Source: Brevundimonas sp. (lineage in GTDB: Bacteria; Pseudomonadota; Alphaproteobacteria; Caulobacterales; Caulobacteraceae). From it: a stretch of DNA of 64,000 nucleotides. How positions within the stretch are numbered: the first letter of the stretch is position 1; each line of letters begins with the position of its first letter. The notes beneath the pieces are model-generated. The model was not told the origin of the DNA. It saw only the letters and a program-made list of their open reading frames with translations, and did no database searches. Positions 41,400 through 50,394 of this stretch are shown piece by piece. The position numbers and the translations under genes are program-made. Location: the NCBI RefSeq assembly GCF_019636155.1, contig NZ_JAHBYB010000002.1, positions 301,039-365,038 on the forward strand, written 5' to 3'.

Positions 41400-41525
41400 C
41401 GGACTGCCTCGGCGAGGCGGACTCCCGGACCCCCCTAAAGGGGGGTGTCCGTTCGGTCCGCCCCACCGCAACGGGCTGGCGGACTCAGTCCGGGCGAGTC
41501 CGCCCTGAGTCCGGGCCTCAGTCCG
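41400..41525. repeat. Array of AGTCCG motifs upstream of the small terminase gene
   Basis: AGTCCG occurs at 41487, 41497, 41508 and 41520 (plus), and as its complement CGGACT at 41400, 41418 and 41480. The four plus-strand copies are 10-12 bases apart, about one helical turn. Three more copies lie inside the primase gene at 41709, 41720 and 41730, again 11 and 10 bases apart. The region also holds the palindrome CCCCCCTAAAGGGGGG (41430-41445). A packaging (cos) site or a replication origin is likely. Confidence 0.72.
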
Positions 41526-43620
41526 CATCGGTCATCTCGGGCGAAATGACGGCCGGCCGCACGCGATCGCCATCGGTTTCGATGCGCCCTTGAGCGGTTA
41601 GGCGCTCAATGAGCCGACGGATAATCCGCTTCCTGCTGTCCAAGGTCTCGGCTGCTGAGACCGCAAGGCTATTTGCGCAAGCCTCTCGCCAAGCGCTCAC
41701 ATCAACCCAGTCCGGACCGAGTCCGTTCGAGTCCGCCAACCGCTCAAGGAGCTGTAGCGCTGCCTTCTCCGGCGTCACCTTGGGGGGTTTGGCTGCGAGG
41801 CCTCCGGTGAGTTCGGCGACCAGGGCTGCGGTGATCGCGTCATTGTCTTCATCGAAGCCAAGCGTCTCGGTTGCGATCGTGAAGGCAATGTCTCGCTCGC
41901 AAGTGCCGTTTCGGTTCTTAGTCAGCGCGCCGCGGACAATGCCCTGATCGTCCCGGCTGACGTGCATGGCCATGTCCAACGCGCCGTTCAGCAGACTATG
42001 GCCCCGGGGCGTCTTACCCTCCGCTTTAGTGTCGTGGTGGATAAGGACCACCGCGGCGCCCCACTGAGCGAGCGACCGGGCGACCGCGACGACGCGCCCC
42101 ATGGCGTTAGCGTCGTTTTCCTCCAACCCGGGGAATGACATCGCCAATGTGTCGATGAAGACCAGCGCCGGCTTCCGATCCTGAACGGCGCTTTGCAGGG
42201 CCTTGAGGTCCGGACTGTCATCGCTCAGCAGGTCGCTGACACCTTCAATCAGCGTAAAGCCGGGCGCGTCGTCGTGGCGGATCTTTAGCGCTGTGACGCG
42301 ACCGCGCATCCCGTGCGGATCTTCAGCGGCGACGTAGAAGACCAGCCCCGGCTTCGTGCGCATTCCGAACGCTTCGCGGCCCTGAGCGGTCGCGTACCCG
42401 ATGTGGGGGGCGATGAGGCTTTTACCGGCGCCAGGCGCGCCGAAGATGCATCCGATGTCCCCGGGGGCGAGAATGCCTTTCACGACGTAGCCACGTGATG
42501 GCGAGGACTCGCATTCCGAAGGCGTCAGGAACGTCAAGCGTGACGGCTTGGCGGCCGCGGGCGATTTCGCTTCCCAACCGAACCGCTTTGCGAGTTCGAA
42601 CATCGTCCCGATGCCGACGCGTCGCGCGCCCTGATCGCTGAACGATTTCCAGGTGCGCCGCTGGTCACGGGCATTGAACTTGTCGCTCGCCTTCGACCAT
42701 TCGGACCAGACGGCGAACCCATCGTCCGACCCGCGGGACTCGGCATGAATGGCCATGCCGACGGTAAGCCAATCATCGCGATCTTCTGACGGAATGACTG
42801 CGAGGGCGCCGCGGATCCGTGGCCAGTTCGGTTCGATCAGGGACCACAGATCGTCATCGTCTTCGTCAGCGACGGGATCCGGCCGACTCTCGCTGCGACC
42901 GGTGCGGGGAATGTCGTCGGCGTGATCGATCGCGCGCCCGTCGACCACCTCAACGGCATGGTCCGGTGCGGCGCCCACGGCGCCGAAATAGTAGGCCTGA
43001 GACCGGGTGAAGGATTCCTTGGCCAGGATGCCGCCAAGGGCGCCGTTCAGCCGCTCGCACAGGGCGCGCCGTTCATCGGGCGACATGGGCGCCGACGTCG
43101 GCGCCAGGACCCGCCAACGCGGCGCTGCGGCCGTGTGACTCGGCGTTGTGTAGATAACTGCGCCGACATCGGCGCTACGCAACCGCTCAACGGCTTCCGC
43201 GACGCTGACTTTGCCGGCGTCGTAATCCCCCTCTACACCGTCGACGGTTATCAGGTTGTCGTCATGGCGCAGGGCGCCCTTGTCCGTCGCCGCATCGCCG
43301 AAGGTGGCGAGCTTCATCCAGGGCAAGGCGCCCTTGGACGGCGCCCGGGTCTCACGGATGCGTTCGGCGAACTGGCGCAGCGTGACCGTCTCGCGCCACT
43401 GGCGCGTCGCCTTGGCGTCGGCAAAACGGGTCACTGCCAACGGCCGATCTAGGGGGCCTTGCGTCGAATTCGGTTTTCCGTAGAATTCGGGTTGAGGCTC
43501 GCCAGCTTCGTAAAGACTTGAGACGCCGTCCCGGGGACCAGCCGGGGCGGCGTTTCGCGTTTCTGGCGGGCCAGGGAGCCCCAGTAGTTCGAGGATGTCA
43601 GGCGAGAAGGCGGTAGCCAT
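41518..43620 (-). CDS. Primase-helicase (AEP-like primase, PriCT-2, RepA-like AAA ATPase)
   Basis: A 700-residue replication protein. Residues ~100-200 show archaeo-eukaryotic primase-like motifs (TVDGVEGDYDAG, YTTPSH and PRWRVLAP). A PriCT-2-like segment follows (DDWLTVGMAIHAESRGSDDG). The RepA-like helicase has Walker A IFGAPGAGKSLIAPHIGY, Walker B LVFIDTLAMSFPG and HHDTKAEGKTPRGHS. A C-terminal winged helix closes it. The start is MATAFSPDIL at 43620; the frame is open much further upstream by GC bias. Such primase-helicases are typical of satellites and small prophages. Last gene before the right end. Confidence 0.86.
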   Translation of the reverse strand: MATAFSPDILELLGLPGPPETRNAAPAGPRDGVSSLYEAGEPQPEFYGKPNSTQGPLDRPLAVTRFADAKATRQWRETVTLRQFAERIRETRAPSKGALPWMKLATFGDAATDKGALRHDDNLITVDGVEGDYDAGKVSVAEAVERLRSADVGAVIYTTPSHTAAAPRWRVLAPTSAPMSPDERRALCERLNGALGGILAKESFTRSQAYYFGAVGAAPDHAVEVVDGRAIDHADDIPRTGRSESRPDPVADEDDDDLWSLIEPNWPRIRGALAVIPSEDRDDWLTVGMAIHAESRGSDDGFAVWSEWSKASDKFNARDQRRTWKSFSDQGARRVGIGTMFELAKRFGWEAKSPAAAKPSRLTFLTPSECESSPSRGYVVKGILAPGDIGCIFGAPGAGKSLIAPHIGYATAQGREAFGMRTKPGLVFYVAAEDPHGMRGRVTALKIRHDDAPGFTLIEGVSDLLSDDSPDLKALQSAVQDRKPALVFIDTLAMSFPGLEENDANAMGRVVAVARSLAQWGAAVVLIHHDTKAEGKTPRGHSLLNGALDMAMHVSRDDQGIVRGALTKNRNGTCERDIAFTIATETLGFDEDNDAITAALVAELTGGLAAKPPKVTPEKAALQLLERLADSNGLGPDWVDVSAWREACANSLAVSAAETLDSRKRIIRRLIERLTAQGRIETDGDRVRPAVISPEMTDAD

Positions 43621-43635
43621 CGCCGGAAATTCCCC

Positions 43636-43660
43636 TTTGGGTTCAAATCCCGCGCCTCGA
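43636..43660 (+). other. tRNA-like T-arm sequence, candidate right attachment site
   Basis: The sequence TGGGTTCAAATCCCGC followed by GCCTCGA looks like the T-arm and acceptor 3' strand of a tRNA, with no body upstream. Elements that integrate into tRNA genes leave such a 3' copy at the far end. With the integrase at the left end, the intact tRNA should lie to the left, beyond the ICE and outside the window. The T-stem has one mismatch, so this is a weak call. Confidence 0.35.
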
Positions 43661-43733
43661 GGGGTTAGCCGCTGTAAGGTGTTGTTTTCGCGAGGGAGGG
43701 CAATGCCCACCCTGTCCGCCATGGCCGAAACGC

Positions 43734-44549
43734 TCAGAACATATAGGGCGCCCACATCACGGCGATCGTGCCGAACACGCCCAGTGCGGTGAAGGCGGTC
43801 GCCGCCAGAACCAGAAGGGCCACGAAAACCCTGAAGGCCCCGCTGCGGCCGCGGCCGGCGGCGAAATAGATTTCCAGAAGCGCCAGCGGGATCAAATAGC
43901 TGCCGAAGACCAGGACGATGTCGGCCGGGCCGGACAGGGTCTGGGTCATGCCGACCGGCCCGTGGTTGATCAGCACCCAGCCCATCAGGCCGACACGCAG
44001 GAACCAGACCCCGCTGGCGGCCATGAAGGTCCGCATCGCCCACTGACGGTGGCTGTCGAAGCGCCGCCTCAGGGCCTGCCGCAGGGCCAGAGCGCCGAAG
44101 ACCAGGATCAGGATGGCGTCCAGAAGGATCGCGACGGCCGAGATTGACGACAGATAGGTCCCGCGCACCAGGGTCAGCCAGACGCCGCTGAGCGCCATCA
44201 CCGCGGCGAGGAACAGAAAGATCCGTCCGGTCCAGCGATGCAGACGCGGTCGCCTCTGGCGCAGCTGGGGCACGAGCTGCATCAGGCCCGCCAAGGTCAT
44301 CACCGCCGCCAGCAGGACATGGGCGGCGAACACGGCGTTGCCCACATCGTCGCCGCCGACATAGCCGTCGATCAGGGGCTTGTCGTTCCAAGCGGCGAAA
44401 TTCCCGATCGCCGTCCGAACGCCGTAGAACAGCAGGATGAAGCTGATGAAGGCGATCTGGCCGACAGCGGCGATGATGAACCAGGCGGCGGCGCTGCGCC
44501 TGAGCAGGGCGGCCGTCGGGTTGGACGGCTGGAAGGTCTTGAAGGACAT
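43734..44549 (-). CDS. DUF2306-type membrane protein
   Basis: A 271-residue polytopic protein with seven to eight helices. Motifs resemble the DUF2306 family (HVLLAAVMTLAGLMQLVPQL, RRPRLHRWTGRIFLFLAAVM, DSHRQWAMRTFMAASGVWFL). The conserved histidines suggest a heme- or metal-binding membrane protein, but no reaction is known. It is divergent from an AraC-type regulator gene, its likely controller. First chromosomal gene beyond the phage element. Confidence 0.82.
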   Translation of the reverse strand: MSFKTFQPSNPTAALLRRSAAAWFIIAAVGQIAFISFILLFYGVRTAIGNFAAWNDKPLIDGYVGGDDVGNAVFAAHVLLAAVMTLAGLMQLVPQLRQRRPRLHRWTGRIFLFLAAVMALSGVWLTLVRGTYLSSISAVAILLDAILILVFGALALRQALRRRFDSHRQWAMRTFMAASGVWFLRVGLMGWVLINHGPVGMTQTLSGPADIVLVFGSYLIPLALLEIYFAAGRGRSGAFRVFVALLVLAATAFTALGVFGTIAVMWAPYMF

Positions 44550-44713
44550 GGAAACTCCGGATCGAGCGAAGACGCCCAGGCCCGATGGAGCCAAGGCGCG
44601 CGCCCCGTCTCGCCGATTTGGAATTCGGCCGGAAATCGCCCTTCGGCACGGTTTATCCGGCGCTGGACAGGCGCGACGGCGCGCGCCATCACCGGCGGGT
44701 CCAGAGGAAGCGG

Positions 44714-45709
44714 ATGTTCACGACTGACCTGAAATCCGGGGCCTTCCTTAGAGGGCGGCGCCTGGCGCCGGCGTCCATGCCGGACCGCCTGCCCGCCCAT
44801 GCCGTGATCGCGGCGACATCCTTTGTCGCCTATATCCTGGCGCGCCTCGCCGAGGGGCCTGTCTCGGCGGGATTCGCCGCCTTCGGCGTCTCGGCCTGCG
44901 GATGGGCCTGGCTTCTGGCGCGAGCCCTGTTCGATCCGGCGCGCCACGACGCGGCCTGGCCGCGGCTGGTCGTGGGCGTGCTGACGGTCGCGGGCGCCGT
45001 GTCCGTCCTGGCGCCGGACGGAGGACTGACCGCGCGTGTCGCGGACAACCTCTACGCCCTGAGCGGGTCGGCGGCCCTGATCCTGACCCTGGTCGAGCCG
45101 TTCCAGCGTCATGGTTGCGCCCTGTCGCGGGCCGAAACGCGTTTCAGGATCGCCTTCGGGTTGGGTTTCGCCCTGCTGGCCGGGGTCTCGGTGATCGGGA
45201 TCTGGATGACGCCCGAGCCGATCCAGACGGTTTCGGCCGTCATCAGCCTGGCGGGCGCCGGCGCGGCGACCGCCTATCGCCTGCGCCACCCCCTCCGCGC
45301 CGCCGCTTCGCCCCCCGCGCCGCGAAAGCCCGCCACCGACGAGGACCATCACCTGGCGGCGCGCCTGCTGAGGCTTCTTCAGGACGAGGCGATACACACC
45401 GACCCCGACCTGCGGATCGGCGATGTGGCCGACCGGCTGGGCCAGCCGGAATACAGGGTCTCGCGCTGCATTAGCGCCGGCCTGGGGTTCGCGAACTTCA
45501 ACCGGCTGATCAATCACCACCGCATCGCGGACGCCCAACGATTGCTGTCCGACTCGTCGGAATCGCGGTCGATCCTGGAAATCGCCCTGGACTGCGGCTT
45601 CGCCTCGCTCGGCCCCTTCAACCGGGCCTTCAAGGAAGAAACGGGAACGACGCCTCGGGCCTATCGGACCCATGGGGCGGGCGGGCGGTCCGAACAGTCC
45701 CGAGCATAG
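44714..45709 (+). CDS. Membrane-anchored AraC-family regulator
   Basis: A 331-residue regulator. The N-terminal ~190 residues contain about six membrane helices (VIAATSFVAYILARLAEG, AWPRLVVGVLTVAGAVSVL and others). A C-terminal AraC-type helix-turn-helix pair follows (RIGDVADRLGQPEYRVSRCI, ILEIALDCGFASLGPFNRAF). The start MFTTDLKSGAF at 44714 has GAGGAA upstream. Divergent from the DUF2306 gene, so it probably regulates it. Confidence 0.85.
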   Translation: MFTTDLKSGAFLRGRRLAPASMPDRLPAHAVIAATSFVAYILARLAEGPVSAGFAAFGVSACGWAWLLARALFDPARHDAAWPRLVVGVLTVAGAVSVLAPDGGLTARVADNLYALSGSAALILTLVEPFQRHGCALSRAETRFRIAFGLGFALLAGVSVIGIWMTPEPIQTVSAVISLAGAGAATAYRLRHPLRAAASPPAPRKPATDEDHHLAARLLRLLQDEAIHTDPDLRIGDVADRLGQPEYRVSRCISAGLGFANFNRLINHHRIADAQRLLSDSSESRSILEIALDCGFASLGPFNRAFKEETGTTPRAYRTHGAGGRSEQSRA

Positions 45710-45802
45710 GCCCCTGGCGCACGCCCGGCCCCCTGCCCTTTTCAGGCTGGCGTCGGGGAAGGATTTCGGTTATCAGCCCGCCTCCCGAAACCGAGACGAC
45801 CC

Positions 45803-45892
45803 ATGTTCGCCTATCCCACCTGCCTGAACGCCCCGCGCCGGCTCGACCGCCAAACGGTCGTGGGCAAGGGCGCGTGCGTGGAGGGTGCGTAG
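45803..45892 (+). CDS. Possible 29-residue small ORF upstream of rtcB
   Basis: A short frame encodes MFAYPTCLNAPRRLDRQTVV, then GKGACVEGA. It lies between the AraC gene and a strong terminator and has only a weak purine tract (GAGACGA) upstream. It could be a leader or chance; coding is not established. Confidence 0.25.
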   Translation: MFAYPTCLNAPRRLDRQTVVGKGACVEGA

Positions 45893-45924
45893 GAAGACCG
45901 CGGGCCAGATCGGTTCGGCTTTCC

Positions 45925-45958
45925 AGAAACCCCTCCCGCTCCGGCTGGAGGGGTTTCT
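45925..45958 (+). terminator. Stem-loop terminator before rtcB
   Basis: Perfect 12-bp arms AGAAACCCCTCC (45925-45936) and GGAGGGGTTTCT (45947-45958) with a 10-base loop, followed by TTGTTT. The strong stem and flanking A/T tracts fit an intrinsic terminator, working best on the plus strand. It separates upstream transcription from rtcB at 46022. The rest of the 45710-46021 gap holds only the doubtful small ORF. Confidence 0.8.
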
Positions 45959-46021
45959 TGTTTCGACGGGATGCTTCGCTGGCCGGTTCGGAAGGACCAG
46001 ACAGAAAAGGAGACGTCGGCC

Positions 46022-47242
46022 ATGCGTGGCTATGACGTAATCGACGACCCGGGGCACGTGCCGATCAAGGCCTGGACCCGGGGGGTGCCCATCGAGGATG
46101 CGGCGCTGAAGCAGCTGAAGAACGTGGCCTCGCTGCCGTTCATCCACAAGCACGTGGCGGTGATGCCGGACGTGCACTGGGGCATGGGCGCGACCGTGGG
46201 CTCGGTGATTCCGACCGTGGGAGCCATCATCCCGGCCGCCGTGGGCGTGGACATCGGCTGCGGCATGATGGCGGTGCGGACCTCGATCCGCGCCGAGCAC
46301 CTGCCCGACGACCTGTCGGCCATCCGGTCCGCCATCGAGGCGGCCGTCCCTCACGGCCGCACCGACAACGGCGGCCGCAACGACAAGGGCGCCTGGTCGT
46401 CCGAGCCGCCGGCCTCGGCCCATTCCCGCTGGCAAGGGCTGAAGGCCGGGTATGACGCCGTGGTGGAGAAGCACCCCAAGGCGGCGCACCCGCGCGGCTA
46501 TGGCCACCTGGGGACGCTCGGCACGGGCAACCACTTCATCGAGCTGTGCCTCGACGAGGCGGGCGACCTGTGGGTCATGCTGCACTCCGGCTCACGCGGG
46601 GTGGGCAACCGGTTCGGAACCTATTTCATCGAGCGGGCCAAGCAGGAGATGCGCCGCTGGCACATCAACCTGCCGGACCAGGACCTGGCCTATTTCCCCG
46701 AAGGGACGGACGGTTTCATCGACTATGTCCGGGCCGTGTCCTGGGCCCAGCAATACGCCAGGGCCAACCGCGAGGTGATGATGGATCAGGTCCTGGGGGT
46801 GCTGCGCGCCTTCTGGCCCGACTTCGTGACGACGGCGGAGGCGGTGAACTGCCACCACAACTACGTCTCGAAGGAGCGTCATTTCGGCAAGGACGTGTTC
46901 CTGACCCGCAAGGGCGCCGTGTCGGCCAAGGACGGCGAACTGGGCATCATCCCCGGTTCGATGGGGGCCAAGTCCTTCATCGTGCGCGGCAAGGGCAATG
47001 CGGATTCCTTCTGCACCTGCTCGCACGGCGCCGGTCGGGCCATGAGCCGGACCGAGGCCAAGCGCCGCTTCACGGTGGAGGACCATGTCCGCGCCACCCA
47101 AGGCGTCGAATGCCGCAAGGACGCCGAGGTGATCGACGAAACGCCGATGGCCTACAAGGACATCGACGCGGTCATCGCGGCCCAGTCCGACCTGATCGAG
47201 GTCGTGCACACCCTGCGTCAGGTGGTGTGCGTCAAGGGATGA
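46022..47242 (+). CDS. rtcB: RNA ligase RtcB family protein
   Basis: A 406-residue RtcB-type RNA ligase that joins 2',3'-cyclic phosphate and 5'-OH RNA ends using GTP and manganese. Metal and active-site motifs are present: HWGMGATVGSVIP, GVDIGCGMMAV (Asp, Cys), GTGNHFIELC, HSGSRGVGN, NCHHNYVSKE and CSHGAGRAMSRTEAK containing the histidine that receives GMP. The start at 46022 (MRGYDVIDD) matches the family. RNA repair or tRNA splicing-type role. Confidence 0.95.
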   Translation: MRGYDVIDDPGHVPIKAWTRGVPIEDAALKQLKNVASLPFIHKHVAVMPDVHWGMGATVGSVIPTVGAIIPAAVGVDIGCGMMAVRTSIRAEHLPDDLSAIRSAIEAAVPHGRTDNGGRNDKGAWSSEPPASAHSRWQGLKAGYDAVVEKHPKAAHPRGYGHLGTLGTGNHFIELCLDEAGDLWVMLHSGSRGVGNRFGTYFIERAKQEMRRWHINLPDQDLAYFPEGTDGFIDYVRAVSWAQQYARANREVMMDQVLGVLRAFWPDFVTTAEAVNCHHNYVSKERHFGKDVFLTRKGAVSAKDGELGIIPGSMGAKSFIVRGKGNADSFCTCSHGAGRAMSRTEAKRRFTVEDHVRATQGVECRKDAEVIDETPMAYKDIDAVIAAQSDLIEVVHTLRQVVCVKG

Positions 47243-47296
47243 CGGGAGCCGGTCGCGCAATCGCGGCCGGCTTTCGTCGTTGAGGCAGATCGCCGG

Positions 47297-48952
<1,656 letters not shown>

Positions 48953-49036
48953 TTACCCTACCGCCGATTCGGCGGCCGAACGCTGGAGACTTTGAGGGCG
49001 GGAGAAGAAGCCGGGGATAACCGCCCCGGCCATGAC

Positions 49037-49426
49037 CTACTGGCCTGCCGGCAGGCTGGCTTCCAGGTCTTCCAGCGACGGGGCCGCGTTCGAGGCCGGA
49101 GCGGGCTGGGCCGGTTGCGGCTGTTGCTGAGCAGCGGCCGGCTGTTCGTCCAGGGCCAGGGCGCCCACGGCGTCGGCGTCGACGACCGAACGGCTGGCGC
49201 GGCTGACGTTGCCTGAAATGGTCAGGCCGATAGCCAGGAGGAAGAACAGGGTCCCCAGGATCGAGGTGGCCCGGGTCAGCAGGTTGCCGGCGCCGCGCGC
49301 GGACATGAAGCCCGACGGCCCGCCGCCCATGCCCAGGGCGCCGCCTTCGGAGCGCTGCAGCAGGATCACCCCGGTCAGGGCGATCGAGACGAGGATCATG
49401 GCGACGAGAAGAATGGTCTGGAGCAT
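49037..49426 (-). CDS. secG: Protein translocase subunit SecG
   Basis: A 129-residue SecG, a small subunit of the SecYEG translocon. Two membrane helices (TILLVAMILVSIALTGVILL and TSILGTLFFLLAIGLTIS) flank the conserved loop QRSEGGALGMGGGPSG. The C-terminal ~50 residues are Ala/Pro/Gln-rich, as in many Alphaproteobacteria. Same strand as pyrG and tpiA. Confidence 0.94.
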   Translation of the reverse strand: MLQTILLVAMILVSIALTGVILLQRSEGGALGMGGGPSGFMSARGAGNLLTRATSILGTLFFLLAIGLTISGNVSRASRSVVDADAVGALALDEQPAAAQQQPQPAQPAPASNAAPSLEDLEASLPAGQ

Positions 49427-49518
49427 GGCGGCTTACATGTGGGCGCGGGCGCGCCGATCAAGCGGCGGCCTCTATCATTGTTGGATCGCGCCCGCAACGT
49501 AGGGGCCAGCGGCAGGGC

Positions 49519-50268
49519 TCAGGCCGCCCGGATGATGCCCAGGAAGTCCTCAGCCTTGAGGGAGGCGCCGCCGACCAGGGCGCCGCCGACGTCCGCGACC
49601 GCCAGAATCTCGGCCGCGTTGGAAGGCTTGACCGAGCCGCCATACAGGATGGGAACCGTCCGCCCTCCCTCGCCCAGCCGCTCGACCAGGGCGGCGCGCA
49701 CGGCGGCGTGCACCTCGGCGATCTGTTCCAGCGTCGGCGTCAGGCCGGTGCCGATCGCCCAGACCGGCTCATAGGCGACGGCGAACCCCTCCCCCGCCAG
49801 GGCGTCGGGCAGAGAGGCGCGCACCTGGCCCGAGACGACCTCGACCGCCCGGCCGGCCTCGCGCTGTTCCAGGGTCTCGCCGACGCAGACGATGGGTTCC
49901 AGGCCGGCGGCGACGGCGGCCTGGGCCTTGGCGGCCACGTCGGCGTCTGTCTCGCCCAGCCCCTGACGGCGTTCGGAATGCCCCAGGATCACCATTCCGG
50001 CGCCCGCGTCCTTCAGCATCGCCGCCGAAATCGACCCAGTGTAGGCGCCCGAGACCGCCACATGGCAATCCTGCCCCCCGATCTCGACCGCCCCGCCCCT
50101 CAGCCGCCAGGCCATCTGGGCGATCAGGGTGGCGGGCGGACACAGGGCGACACGATGAGGGGCCGGCTGCTGATCCAGGGCGGTTTTCAGGGCTTCGGCC
50201 TGGTCCAGATCGGCCGCCAGGCCGTTCATCTTCCAGTTGCCGACAATGAACTTCACGGATTGGGTCAT
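49519..50268 (-). CDS. tpiA: Triosephosphate isomerase
   Basis: A 249-residue TIM-barrel enzyme interconverting dihydroxyacetone phosphate and glyceraldehyde 3-phosphate. Active-site features: FIVGNWKMNG (Lys), GMVILGHSERRQGLGETD (His), AYEPVWAIGTGLTPT (Glu) and phosphate loop LYGGSVKPSNA. Full length. It is divergent from the ppiD-like gene. Confidence 0.97.
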   Translation of the reverse strand: MTQSVKFIVGNWKMNGLAADLDQAEALKTALDQQPAPHRVALCPPATLIAQMAWRLRGGAVEIGGQDCHVAVSGAYTGSISAAMLKDAGAGMVILGHSERRQGLGETDADVAAKAQAAVAAGLEPIVCVGETLEQREAGRAVEVVSGQVRASLPDALAGEGFAVAYEPVWAIGTGLTPTLEQIAEVHAAVRAALVERLGEGGRTVPILYGGSVKPSNAAEILAVADVGGALVGGASLKAEDFLGIIRAA

Positions 50269-50394
50269 GGGGCCTGTCTAGGCTGGGCCGCCAGCCAAGC
50301 CAAGCCGATCCGCGCACGGCCGCCTTGCCGTGACCGCCCCGGCGCATCTATTAGGCGATGACGGCCCCCTCTCGCCGCGAGCCCAGGTTCTCCG

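Larger units (their letters stand above)
27873..43660. mobile_element. Rearranged phage-like or satellite element with inverted internal segment
   Basis: The element runs from the integrase 3' end to a tRNA-like remnant near 43650. It contains a split integrase, head genes, terminase genes, a primase-helicase, an AlpA-type regulator and cargo, with only one tail gene fragment. Two inverted identical-length IS copies bound a segment (28745-33812) that has flipped. The portal gene has lost its 5' part and the tape-measure gene its 5' part at the second IS. It is thus defective now. The limits are estimates. Confidence 0.75.

Noticed and set aside
41426-41445. CCCCCCTAAAGGGGGG stem as a terminator of the primase gene
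   Set aside because: No T-run on either side and it sits inside the motif array, so a packaging or origin role seems as likely; not called as terminator.
43621-44649. Upstream extension of the primase frame
   Set aside because: The open frame crosses the DUF2306 gene on the same strand in another frame; the ATG at 43620 gives a natural start.
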